Below are positions 49,649 to 60,960 of a stretch of 64,000 nt of DNA, one piece after another (within the stretch, counting starts at the first letter, position 1; every line of letters begins with the position of its first letter). Source of the stretch: Phorcus lineatus (Eukaryota; Mollusca; Gastropoda; Trochida; Trochidae); the NCBI GenBank assembly GCA_921293015.1, contig OV121088.1:23349645-23413644 (forward strand), in the 5' to 3' direction. The notes below the pieces were generated by a model that was not told the origin of the DNA, did not search any database, and saw only the letters and a list, made by a program, of their open reading frames with translations. A program made the position numbers and the translations under genes.

Positions 49649-50950
49649 TGTAAATATTAAATGGGATAACTCTGAGATTGCCTCACCCTCTCAATGAATT
49701 AATGGCATCTAAATTCTAGAAATGTAATTATCACATAGACAAAGTGTTACGATGAAGACAGGTGATTCAAGAGCATTTCACTTACATCACAGCTGCTAGT
49801 ATCATTGTAGGGAAAAAGCCTGCAACACCATTGTTGCTCCGAACTTCGACTTGAACTAGCGAACCGTGGGTGGTCTTACATTGAAATTCAGTGCAGCATT
49901 GCATCCAAACCTTACTGCATGTAGAAGAGTTCTCTACTGACAGAGTGTTAAGCTATTGCATACTTATATAACATTACTTCATTCATAAGTATCTTAAACA
50001 TAGCTATCACTTATTTTGTCTCTAAAACGACTGTAAAATGCAACCTAGTCCTTCACAAAAGCTCAAATGGGAATTTTCTTATAGCTGAGCAGGGATTGGG
50101 AAAGAGATCTTTGACAATAGGCTATTTTTAGGGATAGGCCTATAGGTAACTGCAACCAAATTCTTTTCACCATCAAAATACACATTTTCATCAAACAGAA
50201 TAGTCTTGACTTAACATAATTTGGTAGTAGAATGAAAAAATACCATCATATCGCAAATGTTGAAACCTTACTGGCTGTTTATATTTACATTTTAATGAAA
50301 CATTGGTAACTTGCTGAAAGCTACCAAGTTCGGTTTGATCATGTCATGTCACGTTTTGCTGACGTTTCTGATATAATAGATGTAAATTTTCTATTAACCT
50401 TGTTAAATCTTAAATATTACTTGATTTGATGATTATTTTTCATTTTGAAATAAAACTCCAGGTTTCCTAGCAATACAACATATTACAGTCAATTATTTCA
50501 GCTTTCAGAATATCTTCATCTGAACCCTTTTCAAGGACTCTAGGGTGCATTTTATAGACGTTTTAGATACCCCATCATTCGGACCCCTCAATTAGCCTTA
50601 TTTTCATTAAAACTTGACAGAAATGTCTTCGGCCAGTTTGGCTAGCATTATTTTTTTTTAAGTTTCTCAAAATTTCTCTCACTTACACAAGGAACTAACA
50701 AAAGATGTTGCACTAAGGTGATTAACACAACCTCCAAAACATCAGAAGCTGTCAGGTCAAATGATGACAAACAAAACTGACTTCGCAAATGTTTCGAAAA
50801 AATGTTTTAAAATCATGATATAATCAGTGACACTTACATGACCGAAACACTGGAACTGTTCAGAGTATATTTATTACAATTAAAGCTCTGATAATATATA
50901 CTCTAACATTGCAACAGTTGCATTTCGTGTCATATTTTCAGGATACACCT
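49649..50950 (-). other. HTT: 5' intron of HTT and upstream sequence
   Basis: An acceptor (TTTACAG|CTGAGAAAC) just before the HTT ATG shows that the 5' UTR is spliced, so the first exon lies upstream, probably near 50.95 kb. The interval contains a dispersed repeat at 49770-49925 and is otherwise plain AT-rich sequence. Confidence 0.6.
49770..49925 (-). repeat. Dispersed SINE-like repeat, copy 1
   Basis: On the minus strand it matches 54465-54635 (plus strand): CACTGAATTTCA, ACCACCCA, GGCTTT-TCCCT, ACAATGATACTAGCAGC and AAGTGAAATRCTCTTGAA occur in the same order. Older than the DNA transposons judging by divergence. Confidence 0.7.
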
Positions 50951-51015
50951 TCGTCTAGCAGCCGCCATTGCTGCTTAGAGGAAGTCACGTGAGCAGAAAT
51001 CGCCACAGACACGGA
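50940..51015. promoter_or_regulatory. Probable bidirectional HTT/UBLCP1 promoter core
   Basis: GCCGCCATT at 50961-50969 is a YY1-type site (ATGGCGGC on the HTT strand). GTCACGTGAG at 50984-50993 is a palindromic E-box that fits the CLEAR/USF consensus. The sequence is locally more G+C-rich than its surroundings and lies between the divergent genes. Start sites are inferred, not seen. Confidence 0.5.
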
Positions 51016-51405
51016 GAAAATCAATACGAACCGTCTGCAAATAAAAACGGCAAGTTTAATCTTTGTATTCCATTTGAATTAAAAAGGTAGCGAAATTGTT
51101 CATGAAAATTTGATGAAAACGGCCCTACAAAATTTAACAAGGGCTTGACTTTACCTAAACGGGCACCTGCTAAACTACTTTCGTAATGACACATATTGTT
51201 TATTTAACGATTTTTGAAGATGATTGATTTAATTCCCCCTTGATTATGTTTCATGCAACATTATAAATACATCTATTATTAAGTATTATTACTTTGCTAT
51301 GACTATTTACCAACTAAAGTCAGATGTGTGTATGTTTTGAATGATATTGTCTTATTATGTTAATTGGTTTTTGGCGTATATCACATTTATGCAAAGTTGG
51401 TAAAC

Positions 51406-54400
51406 ATGTCAGAAGTGGGAGATTTGATTGTGAAATTTCAGAGAGAAGAACACAAAATAACTGGTCTTGTGGACACTGACACCGTGTCAGATCTTAAGAA
51501 TGCTATTTATAAAGCAACCCAGGTTTGTCCTGAGAGGCAAAAACTTCTCGGACTCAAAGTTAAAGGTAAACTTTTCATTCTTCTGTCTTGCACATTGTCA
51601 ATATTGGTCCCAGACGTTTGGCATTTTCAGAAATGAAATAAACAAATAATCTTGAAGCTGTTTCCATCAGAGATAATGGATATATCTTAAGCTAGACTGT
51701 ATAATGCTAGGTGTATGTCGATGTATTTCATACTGTCTTGCTAGCTCTTGAATACCTGTTATTCAGGCTGTCTTTTATAGTGTTACAATTTTTACTTTTG
51801 CTTTTTTAACCCGTAGTTCAACTTTGAGAATGTTTTATCATTGTTTATGGATAGTTCTTCTAAATGGTTTGGGATAGTGTACAAGTATCAATGCATCAGA
51901 ATCAGATGTTGCATTTTTATTCTGTTGATCAAGTCCATTAATCAAAATATCCTATCCATTATCCAAAATTAAGGAATGTCTGCACTCAAAGAGTCCATCC
52001 GTTAGGCAATCAGTCCGCCATGTTATTTTTTGTGGAGATGACATGACAAAATGTGCTATACTTCTACTTATTTTCAAACATTATAACAGTAACTAAAATA
52101 TATGAATCAATACAATATATCCACACATTTATAAATGATTTATGTTAAGACTAATCAATGACGTCTTGTAATGCCATAGCAAGGCTTTTCGCACTTTTTA
52201 TAGTACCGTTGAATGGCTTCATTTCTCATCGTTTGATTTTTACAGAGTGTGCACTCTTATTTATTAAGTTTTCAAATCTATATCAACCAAAATGTTACCC
52301 TGTGACATGTTTCAACTGTGTTGTGTTATAGTCATGTACTAATAATATATATGAATAAACAAGAATATTCCCTTTAAGTTTGTTTCAACACAAAATACCC
52401 TGTTAGGACTTTTGCTTTTACTTGGTGTCAGCTGTTAAGCAGTAACAATAGCAGACAAAATGTATCTCGATACAAGAATTAAGAGATATAATCAAATCTA
52501 CAGCTTTCATAGACTTACATTCTTAGAGATTTTGAATGTTTTGCAGTTCTTATAGATAGGCTTCCTTGTTACAACATTGGTTTTTGATTGATTCCTAGTG
52601 CAATTGTTTTGTAACTTATACAAGTAATTTTCTTTGTATGTTTGTAGAACATATTCACCTTGTAAGAATTGCAAAATCAGCATCAGGTCGAGTTGCTAAA
52701 TCAATAATCAATCAATCATGTTTATTTTAGACTCTCAGGCCACATGGCCAATTGTAAGAGAAAATGGATACAATACTTGTCACATGACCAAAATTATATT
52801 AGGAGGATCTTAAGCTAAATTTTTAAAATATATAGATGTTAAAGGTATTATATTTACATCATATGTACTAAGAATTTGCTGTAATGACAATCTAACTTAA
52901 CAATATTTTATGATGAACAAAAAATATTCATTTCAGAGAAGAGAGTATATTTTACATATAAAGAAGACATTGTACTCATTGATATAGCTAATGAGTTGCT
53001 AAAGGTGCATAGAATTGTTTGCTGTTAGCAAGGTGGCAGATTTCCCATACATGAATTAAGGGATAAAAGGAAGTGTCATTATCAAAATCTGTTTGGTAGA
53101 ATTAAAGTCTACCTACATTTATACTTATTCATAAGTGGCAACTTAAGGCCAATTTCTTAAAGGGTTTTCCTTGAGAATCATAAACATGACGTAAAATGCA
53201 ATGTTATTCAACAAAATTAAGATTTGTTTTGCCAAATTGCACCACTAATCAGACCTAAGAACAGTGTCTTAAAACCTAATTCCAACTAAAAGATTATTAA
53301 ACACACAACATTTCCACATTGCTTTATAAATATATTGTTTATACTTTGCAAAACCAACAGGAAATCAGCTTGAAGATGGAATGGCTCTCTCTGCCCTTAA
53401 GTTAAAACCCAACTCAAAGATTATGCTAGTCGGGACAAGAGAAGAGGAATTGGTAAGCTGCTGTTGCATTTTCAACATTTGTGTGTCATTACTAGATTTT
53501 TGGCACAGAATGTCAAAGAAATATCCTTTGAATTTTTTTATCTGGATAATTGAATATGTTATTGAGATTAAAAGATTTCCAATAGTCAGCCTAAGATAGT
53601 ACTGTTTATTACCATCCATGTTTAGTAATGACAAAATTAGAATTATCCATAATATTGTTTTTAGTGTTTTCATTGTAAATCCTGAAAAAGTGATAACAGT
53701 ATTTGACATCTATATTATCAGCATAAATGAAACCAATACAGACAGAAGTTTAACCCTGTAACTTTTGATTCAGGAATTATCTAAGACAGCAACCAATCCT
53801 TGCTTGTTCCTATTGTTCTATAAGTGAAATGTAAAATGTGGTTCTTTAAATTAGCCATAAATAGACAGTTGTTGTAATATATCTTTTCGTTAACTATGTT
53901 TCAAGGCAAAAGTAATTGAACCTCCTGTAGATATGCCAGAAGTCATCAATGACTTTGATATAGAGGAGGAGGAAATTGCAATAGAGAACAGGTGAGTTGA
54001 AAATAAAGTTTCTCACTCCTTTGTAAAAATCAATTAATTAGCACTTCCAGTATTATGTATTCAATTAACATTGTCAAAAACACTATTTTGTTACTGTTTT
54101 ACAAATTTTATAAATTGACTTCATTATTTATGAAGAATGCAGTTAAACTGTTATTGTGTGAATCAAAATCAACATTTGAGCTTCATAAGAACGAATTTTA
54201 AACAGAGAACTTGTAATTTGTATATTGGCATGTATCAGGTGTCATGTATTCTAGTGTCAATCGTCAAAAATATTATACTGTTATTGTCTTCTCCATAAGC
54301 AATATAGAATTCTATTGGTTGGACCTAGCAATTTAGGAGCAATCAGGTAATCTTTTATTGTGTAAATGGAAGTCAACATTTGAACTTCAGAATTCAACAC

Positions 54401-57400
54401 CAGGGGCTAAGCAACTTTGTCTGCAGTAGAGAACTGTTCTACATGTAAAAAGTTTTGGGTGCAATGTTACACTGAATTTCAGTACAGTACCACCCATGGT
54501 GCGCCAGTGCCATCCGAAGCTCGCAGGTTTCACTGCAATGCATAACCAAGATGATGTTGCCGGCTTTCTCCCTGCAATAATACTAGCAGCCGCGAAATAA
54601 GTGAAATACTCTTGAAAGCGGCGTTATAAACACCAATTCACCTCAACTCAGAATTTAATCTATCAAATAAATACAACTATTTTAATATAGGATTATAAAT
54701 CTTGTAATTAATTTCTTAATTTAACAGAGAAGAATACTTGGAGAAAGTTTCAAGAAGAGTCAAAGAGTACAAAATCAACATGCTCAATGAACCAAGGCCT
54801 GGGAAAAAATTGCTGGTTCTTGATATTGACTACACATTATTCGGTAAGGATTATCTCCCTTTATTTGAAATTTTGCTGATATTGTTAGATCATGTTTATC
54901 TGGTCCCTAGCTATAGAAGATACATCAATTCAGACATAGTGAGACAGTTTTACAATGTAACAATTTGGGGTTCAATAACTTAGTCTTAAGTGATAAGGCA
55001 GAAATGCCAATAGAATAAAGGTTGTCTAAACACATGACATGCAAATAAATCTGCAAAATTCTAAATTACCTCTCAAAGGTATCGAGGTGGCAGGTAAAGA
55101 CCATTTTGTAATAAATTTATCTCTGAGCCCTCTGAGCCTTGTCAACAACTGTATATAACTTCATGATGATAGTGAAAGTGCTGTCCACAGATCACCGGTC
55201 AGTTGCTGAGAATGCTATGGAGTTGATGCGTCCTCATCTTCATGAGTTCCTCACTTCTGCCTACCAGGACTACGATATCGTTATCTGGTGTGAGTAGATT
55301 ATGTCTACGCTTGATTCAACCACATATTATGCTTGCTTTTCATGATCATTTTTATGATAATTTGATAACATGCAGGTTAGACGTCCATTTACTGTTTATA
55401 AACAAAGCAGAGTAGTGTCATGTCAAAAATCCTATGATTGGTACACTGGATATCCTGCCATAGACAACTGATAAGATAAAAGGCCAGGCAAGGAAGATGC
55501 CTTGATTTGATCCAAGATATAAGTGGAGAATTGCCATTAACAATTTCCCTTATATATCGCGTATGTTTAAGGTAATGTAATTGACAAATGCTGGGTACAT
55601 TATTATTGAAGTTTGGGGTAATGTAAGAAGTACCTCGTGCAAACTCATGCCCCAGCACTAAATAAGCACTTTGTTACAAGTGAAATACTCTTCATCAGCA
55701 CTGATAAGCCTCACCTCTCTGTCCACAGCTGCAACAGGTATGAAGTGGATTGAGACCAAGATGAAGGGTCTTGGGGTCGAATCCAACTCCAACTACAAGA
55801 TCTCCTTCTACCTGGACTGTGATGCCATGATCAGTGTGCATACTCCAAAATATGGGGTCATTGAGGTACGTGCTGAAGCTGCTGATTACATTGACAGGAC
55901 AGGACAGGCCCCTTGCTAAAAATTGGTTATCACAGAATAGGCATGTCAACATAAATTGTTATGACCAAATTCAAGGAAAAAGGTACAAATTAAATCAAAT
56001 AAGTTATGATGCTTGTATTGCTGTCATGGACCATGACTCTGTCATTAAAAAACTGCTTCATATTCAGGAATTGTGACCCATTAGCCTAACATTGCTAGGG
56101 CGATGAATAGATACAGAAGTTGTTGTTTACAACTGTTATTGTAGAGAACTTGTGGAGAGTCCTAATGTTTCCTTTATTCTGACGCCAGGTGAAGCCTCTT
56201 GGTGTGATTTGGGGCAAGTTTGAGCAGTGGTCGTCCAAGAACACAATCATGTTTGATGATATCCGGAGAAACTTCATCATGAATCCTCAAAATGGATTAA
56301 AGGTAGATTAAGGATTGGCAGTAAAGCATTTAGTTTGACGAAATACATTGCATTCACACTGATAAATTAATTCTTAATGATAAAAAACTTTTCTTTGTGT
56401 ACAACATTTGCTGTTTTAAAGAAAATTGAGGAGTTCAAAGCATTATCTTATATGGAAAATAAAGAAACTTCAATTTTGATTTCAAAATTAGATAGTGAAA
56501 GCTAAAAGGAGTTTTTCAAAAGATTTCACTAGAAAGATCACCAAACTTCACTTATATGAATCTTATTTTTATTTCCAGATCCGTCCTTTCAAGAAAGCTC
56601 ACTTTAACCGCGATACAGATGACGAACTACTGAGACTTATGAAGTACCTGAAGGACATTGCACAGCTGGAGGATTTCTCCAACCTCAATCACAAGAAATG
56701 GGAGAGGTGAGACAAAAAAAGGTTTTTTGTTAATTGCGTAGATTTCCTTCATACATTGTATTGTGTTTCATGATGATTGACATCTATGAAGAAAACCCTT
56801 AATCAGGCACCAAACTTTCCTTAGTAATTTAGTTACAGTAATAAGGATTGCTTTACAAATTTGTATTACAACATTAGTGCACAATCAGATAAATGAGTGA
56901 TACCATATTAGTCTAGATTCATGATTGCCAATTATCTTGTTGCAAAGCATCTTAAAAAAAATTGTCATAAGTTTTCAGTTTGAGAGAATCTATTGTACAG
57001 TTTAAGGTACATTCAGTTTCAGATCAAGCTATTGACTCCTACCAGAGGTTATGCAACTATTTCTATTGGGTATTTTGGGTGAACTGCTTAAGCGTAACGC
57101 ATAATCTTTAAAGTCAGGATAGTGCCAAATACTCCTATTCAGTGTCATCTAGCCCTTGCAGGTTTAACTGAAATGCATAGCCAAATCACTGAGTGATATA
57201 CTGTATGTGACGTCTTGGGATCTTAGCAAGTTTAAAGGAGGACAGGCTTATCAGATGGCTTACCATAAATTCAATAGAATGATCAAAGTATCTTGATAAT
57301 CTTGATCCAGAAAAAAAATCTATCATCTCAGTGTATTCAAAATTGATTACTGTCATAGTATTTCCTTGCCAAAAAAGGGAAATAAAAAGACTTTCACATA

Positions 57401-57984
57401 GATGCAAGAAGCATGCATTGAATTGTAAAAGAAAGGCTCAAAATATATTTTCCATGAAACTGCTTGGGTTTATGATCACACAGCAGTATGTTATGAGAAG
57501 AGGACACTAATTTGTTCATGAGTCAAAAATGTGGTATGGATGTGGTTATGGGAAGAGGATGCTTATTGTGTTTTTAGAGTAAATGAAATATTGTGTGTTA
57601 TCACCTCATATGTGTTAATAATCTGACAGAGCTTTAAAAAAAAAATTCATGATGAGTTTCATTTTACTGATGTTTTCTGTATGACTTTTCTTTGTGTAAG
57701 GTTTGGGTGCTATGCTGTGTAATTGAATTTTGTACAGCATCAACCACTGCAATGACACCAGACGTAACAGTTGTTGAACACCTCTCCTTACAGCTTATGA
57801 TCTGATGATCAAATTCACCAATAATCTTAAGAAAATGATATCTTTATCCCTAAAATACATTAATGTTTTTCAATTATATTTATCAAATTGATTTCCCAGA
57901 TACAAGCCAGCAAGAATGCACCACAGAGCAGGCGAGGACCGGAAACCTTCAAGTAGTCAGGAGGGTGCTGGGGAGGGGAGATGA
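51406..57984 (+). CDS. UBLCP1: Ubiquitin-like domain-containing CTD phosphatase 1
   Basis: Nine coding exons, all in phase and with GT-AG introns: 51406-51565, 53361-53452, 53906-53991, 54728-54843, 55191-55289, 55729-55865, 56189-56302, 56579-56706 and 57900-57984. The 338-residue product is slightly longer than the human protein (318). The N-terminal ubiquitin-like domain (about 1-80) has [14 protein letters not shown] and [18 protein letters not shown]. The phosphatase domain has the catalytic DIDYT (Asp145, Asp147) and the second acidic motif MFDDIRRNF (Asp253/254); IVIWSAT and [20 protein letters not shown] are also conserved. The family is known to dephosphorylate the nuclear 26S proteasome. 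The C-terminal tail after [11 protein letters not shown] is unlike the human one. Head-to-head with HTT. Confidence 0.97.
51566..53360 (+). other. UBLCP1: UBLCP1 intron 1
   Basis: 1.8-kb AT-rich intron. A stretch near 52700-52770 (CAATCAATCAATC followed by AGACTCTCAGGCCACATGGCC) looks like a fragment of a dispersed repeat, but no element ends were found. Confidence 0.6.
54465..54635 (+). repeat. Dispersed SINE-like repeat, copy 2
   Basis: Same family as 49770-49925. It ends in GAAAGCGGCGTTATAAACACC. A shorter, decayed relative of the middle part lies at about 57138-57182 (GTCATCTAG...GCAGGTTTAACTGAAATGCATAGCC). Confidence 0.7.
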
Positions 57985-58924
57985 AATCTGATTGGTTGAT
58001 TGATTGACAGGTCACATGACTAGCAGATGCATGAAATGCTATAAGCAAATATTGTGTGTGATTTAGGAGTATGGTAGGAGTGTGTGAGAACAATGACGTC
58101 AAGTGACGGATGGTGGAGCGAGTTGCAGCCATCCTCCACAACACATGCTTTTAGGCTGCAATCATCTCAACGGCCACCCTTGGTTGTATGTGGCCAGTTC
58201 TTGGAATTTGTTTTGTATTTTCTTGCTTCATGTAAATGTTTTTAATTGGATCATATTGAACCCAAATAACTTGAGAATTGCTTTCCCTATTGTCATTCTA
58301 GATGCCCTAGTTTAACTATTGTGCACAAAAATATTCATATACATTTTATCAATAATTGGTGTGATTTGATTGTTTTCCACACAATGTTATAAAATCATAG
58401 ACTGATAAGAATAAAAAAAAGGATTTAAAAGGTAAAAGATAGATTTCTTTATATAGAGAGGGTAATGTTATTGGTTTGAACTTAAGTCTTAGATTGTCAA
58501 GGATGTCTTTGCAACTCTTTTATTGTTATTTAGTGAATAGTTATCTCATTGTTCATAGGTAATCTCATTTTTCATTGTCGTTGTTGTTGGTATGGAATCA
58601 TTGTCAATTGGATTACACCATCTGTTGGTTTTTTAAGAGTAAAGAACAAAACTCTGTTTTGAGAATTAAATCCAAGCATCTGTGAAATATATATCCGCGT
58701 ATCTAAATTAACAGTTCCAAAAACAATTATTAACAAGCATTACTTATTCCTGTATGTTACTTTAAAATCTTTGTTCATTGTCTCATCATCAACATTTCTT
58801 GTTTTCAAAACTAATTGTTGACTCAACTTTACACTCACTTGTCATCTATCAACAAATGTCACTGTCATTTTTTATATTGTACCATGACATGGACATTGCT
58901 GCTTTGAATGCTCATCGTGTTTGT

Positions 58925-59305
58925 GTTGGTATATGGTAGATTAGTTTTGGCAGTTTGGGGCAGGGAGAGGGAAATAGTTTTCACTTCATATCAAAAGATC
59001 CTTGGTTCACGTCCTATCACAGTCAGGGACTTTGAAACCTGAAAGTTGCTTCTGATACCTTTCATTGATGATCTTGGTTGATGGCAATTTATTTTTGGAA
59101 GTTGGGCAGGGAGGGGAATGGGAGGTGAAGTGAGGCTGTTCTCACTTTAAATACTGAAATATGAATATTGCTACTAAAGCAATTCCTTGATTGTGTTGAG
59201 AGATGGTAGTTTAGTTTTGGCAGTTGGAAGGGTATGAGCAGTTTGGGGAGACTGTTTTCACTGCATATCAAGAGATTGTTGGTTCTTGTATTTTGATATC
59301 TAATT
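58925..59305. repeat. Three degenerate tandem copies, about 130-140 bp
   Basis: Copies begin near 58930, 59078 and 59203. Each contains a TGGTAG-TTAGTTTTGGCAGTT-like start, a GGGCAGGGAG or GGGGAG tract, TTTTCACT, CATATCAA-AGAT and TTGGTTC in the same order. Confidence 0.6.
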
Positions 59306-60938
59306 GACTTATTGTTTCTCATGAAGCTTGATGTTAAATAGATGCTTGTTCACAAACAACTTTTCAAATCCAGGATCCTTTGTTTGAGTCATGTCAGCTG
59401 CCTCAACACTTTCTGATTTTAGAATCTTACTTAGTACCGACATTCTCAATACCACACTTTACCATAGACTTCAACTGATGTAGCACAATAAGAGCTTCAA
59501 AAGCTAGATCTAGCTCTACATGATGCAAGGTTTCAGTGCAATGCTACCTTAAAAGCAAGTAGTATTCAAGGTCCAGCTGAAGCTCATGTGACTCTTCATA
59601 ACCACAATGGAGTGGCTGGCTTAGTTTCTGCCAGGGTTTAATTGATTAGCTTTTGAAGGTTACTATTTCATATTTGGGTTCTTCTCTGCACAATGTACCT
59701 TTTGGTGATGAGCTTTGGGCTCTGAATTTGGAGGTGCAGGGTTGTAATCCTGCTGAAGTTCAACATGTTTGTCTACTGTAGTTGTTCAAGGCTTTCTGCT
59801 TTTATACTAACCTTAATGATATAAGTCAATTCTCCTGGACAGGGTATGAAGCCTGAAGTACTTAATCTCACAGAAGATAATCAGGACAGAAATTGGGCCT
59901 GTCTTTAAACTAGCTGATTTAAATGTTGCTGCTAAACTCTAAATCTGTGGATGTAGTGCAAGTGCAGTGCCCTCTTTTGCAAAACAGTTGTAATTCCCAT
60001 GACAATTACAGTGGACTAATAAGAATAGTTGCAGTTGATGGAAAGGAGCAGGCACAGAAATTGGGGAAATGCTGCAAGGCTTAGATAAGGTAGTCATTGG
60101 GGCTGGCACAAGTTATGCCATGCTGGTTCTTCTTTGTTTGATAATACATCCTGGGTATAGGGGCAGGGAAATGAACAGTATATTCTGTACTTGCCATTAA
60201 GCTTTGAATAATTGAATACTTTGAATAATTGACACTGTAATAATAATTGAAAATCCTGCTGACAATAGAAATGATTTATTCACATGAAGCTCATTATAAG
60301 TGCTATGACATCAGTTCCAGCTTTGCACCACATTCTCACTACTGGCATTGTCAAGCTAATCATTGAAACAGGTAAACAGCTTTTTGTTTTTATTGTTATT
60401 AAAGTTTTCAAAAACTTCAATACGTTGCAAAATTCAGAATCAGTGATTTGAAAACTACTGTATTAGAATATCCTTGTGGCCTGAATTCTTTTACTGTCAT
60501 TTTAATTATATTTTATTTACAATGAAATTTATCATACTTAGGCTAATGTAAACACATGGTTCATGACACAAGTTAGGACAATCTGATACTTAACTGTCAT
60601 ACACATAGTATGATGAGGACAAGAAGGTTCCACTTGTTATTGTGAAATAATTGTTATCTTAACTTTGTTCATGAAGTCATATGACTAGTACAACATTGTT
60701 TTTAACCCTAGGTCATGGTGACATAACTTCAGACTCAAAGCTTTTTCCCTTCGAAGACATAATTTGATAACCGTACGCTAAGACAATTGAAAAAAAACCT
60801 TTTCATCACTGTTACGCTGACCATTGTTTCAATTTTGGACTGACTCAGCACATTTGTCATACAGTATTGCTGATTACCTGTATATAATCATTAACATCAT
60901 CACTACGTGTTTCAGTCTTGTTTTGTGAGAAAATACTC

Positions 60939-60944
60939 AATAAA
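60939..60944 (+). promoter_or_regulatory. UBLCP1: Candidate poly(A) signal of UBLCP1
   Basis: AATAAA followed by TGT/GTTTGT-rich sequence within 30 bases (TTTGGTTTGTTTTG), the usual layout of a cleavage site. Confidence 0.45.
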
Positions 60945-60960
60945 AGCTGCTTTACAACTG

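Larger units (their letters stand above)
57985..60960 (+). other. UBLCP1: UBLCP1 3' UTR (probable extent)
   Basis: No further exon recognised. AATAAA at 60939-60944 is a good candidate poly(A) signal, which would make a 3' UTR of about 3 kb; an earlier AATAAA near 58410 is an alternative. The stretch includes a degenerate three-copy repeat at 58925-59305. Confidence 0.4.
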
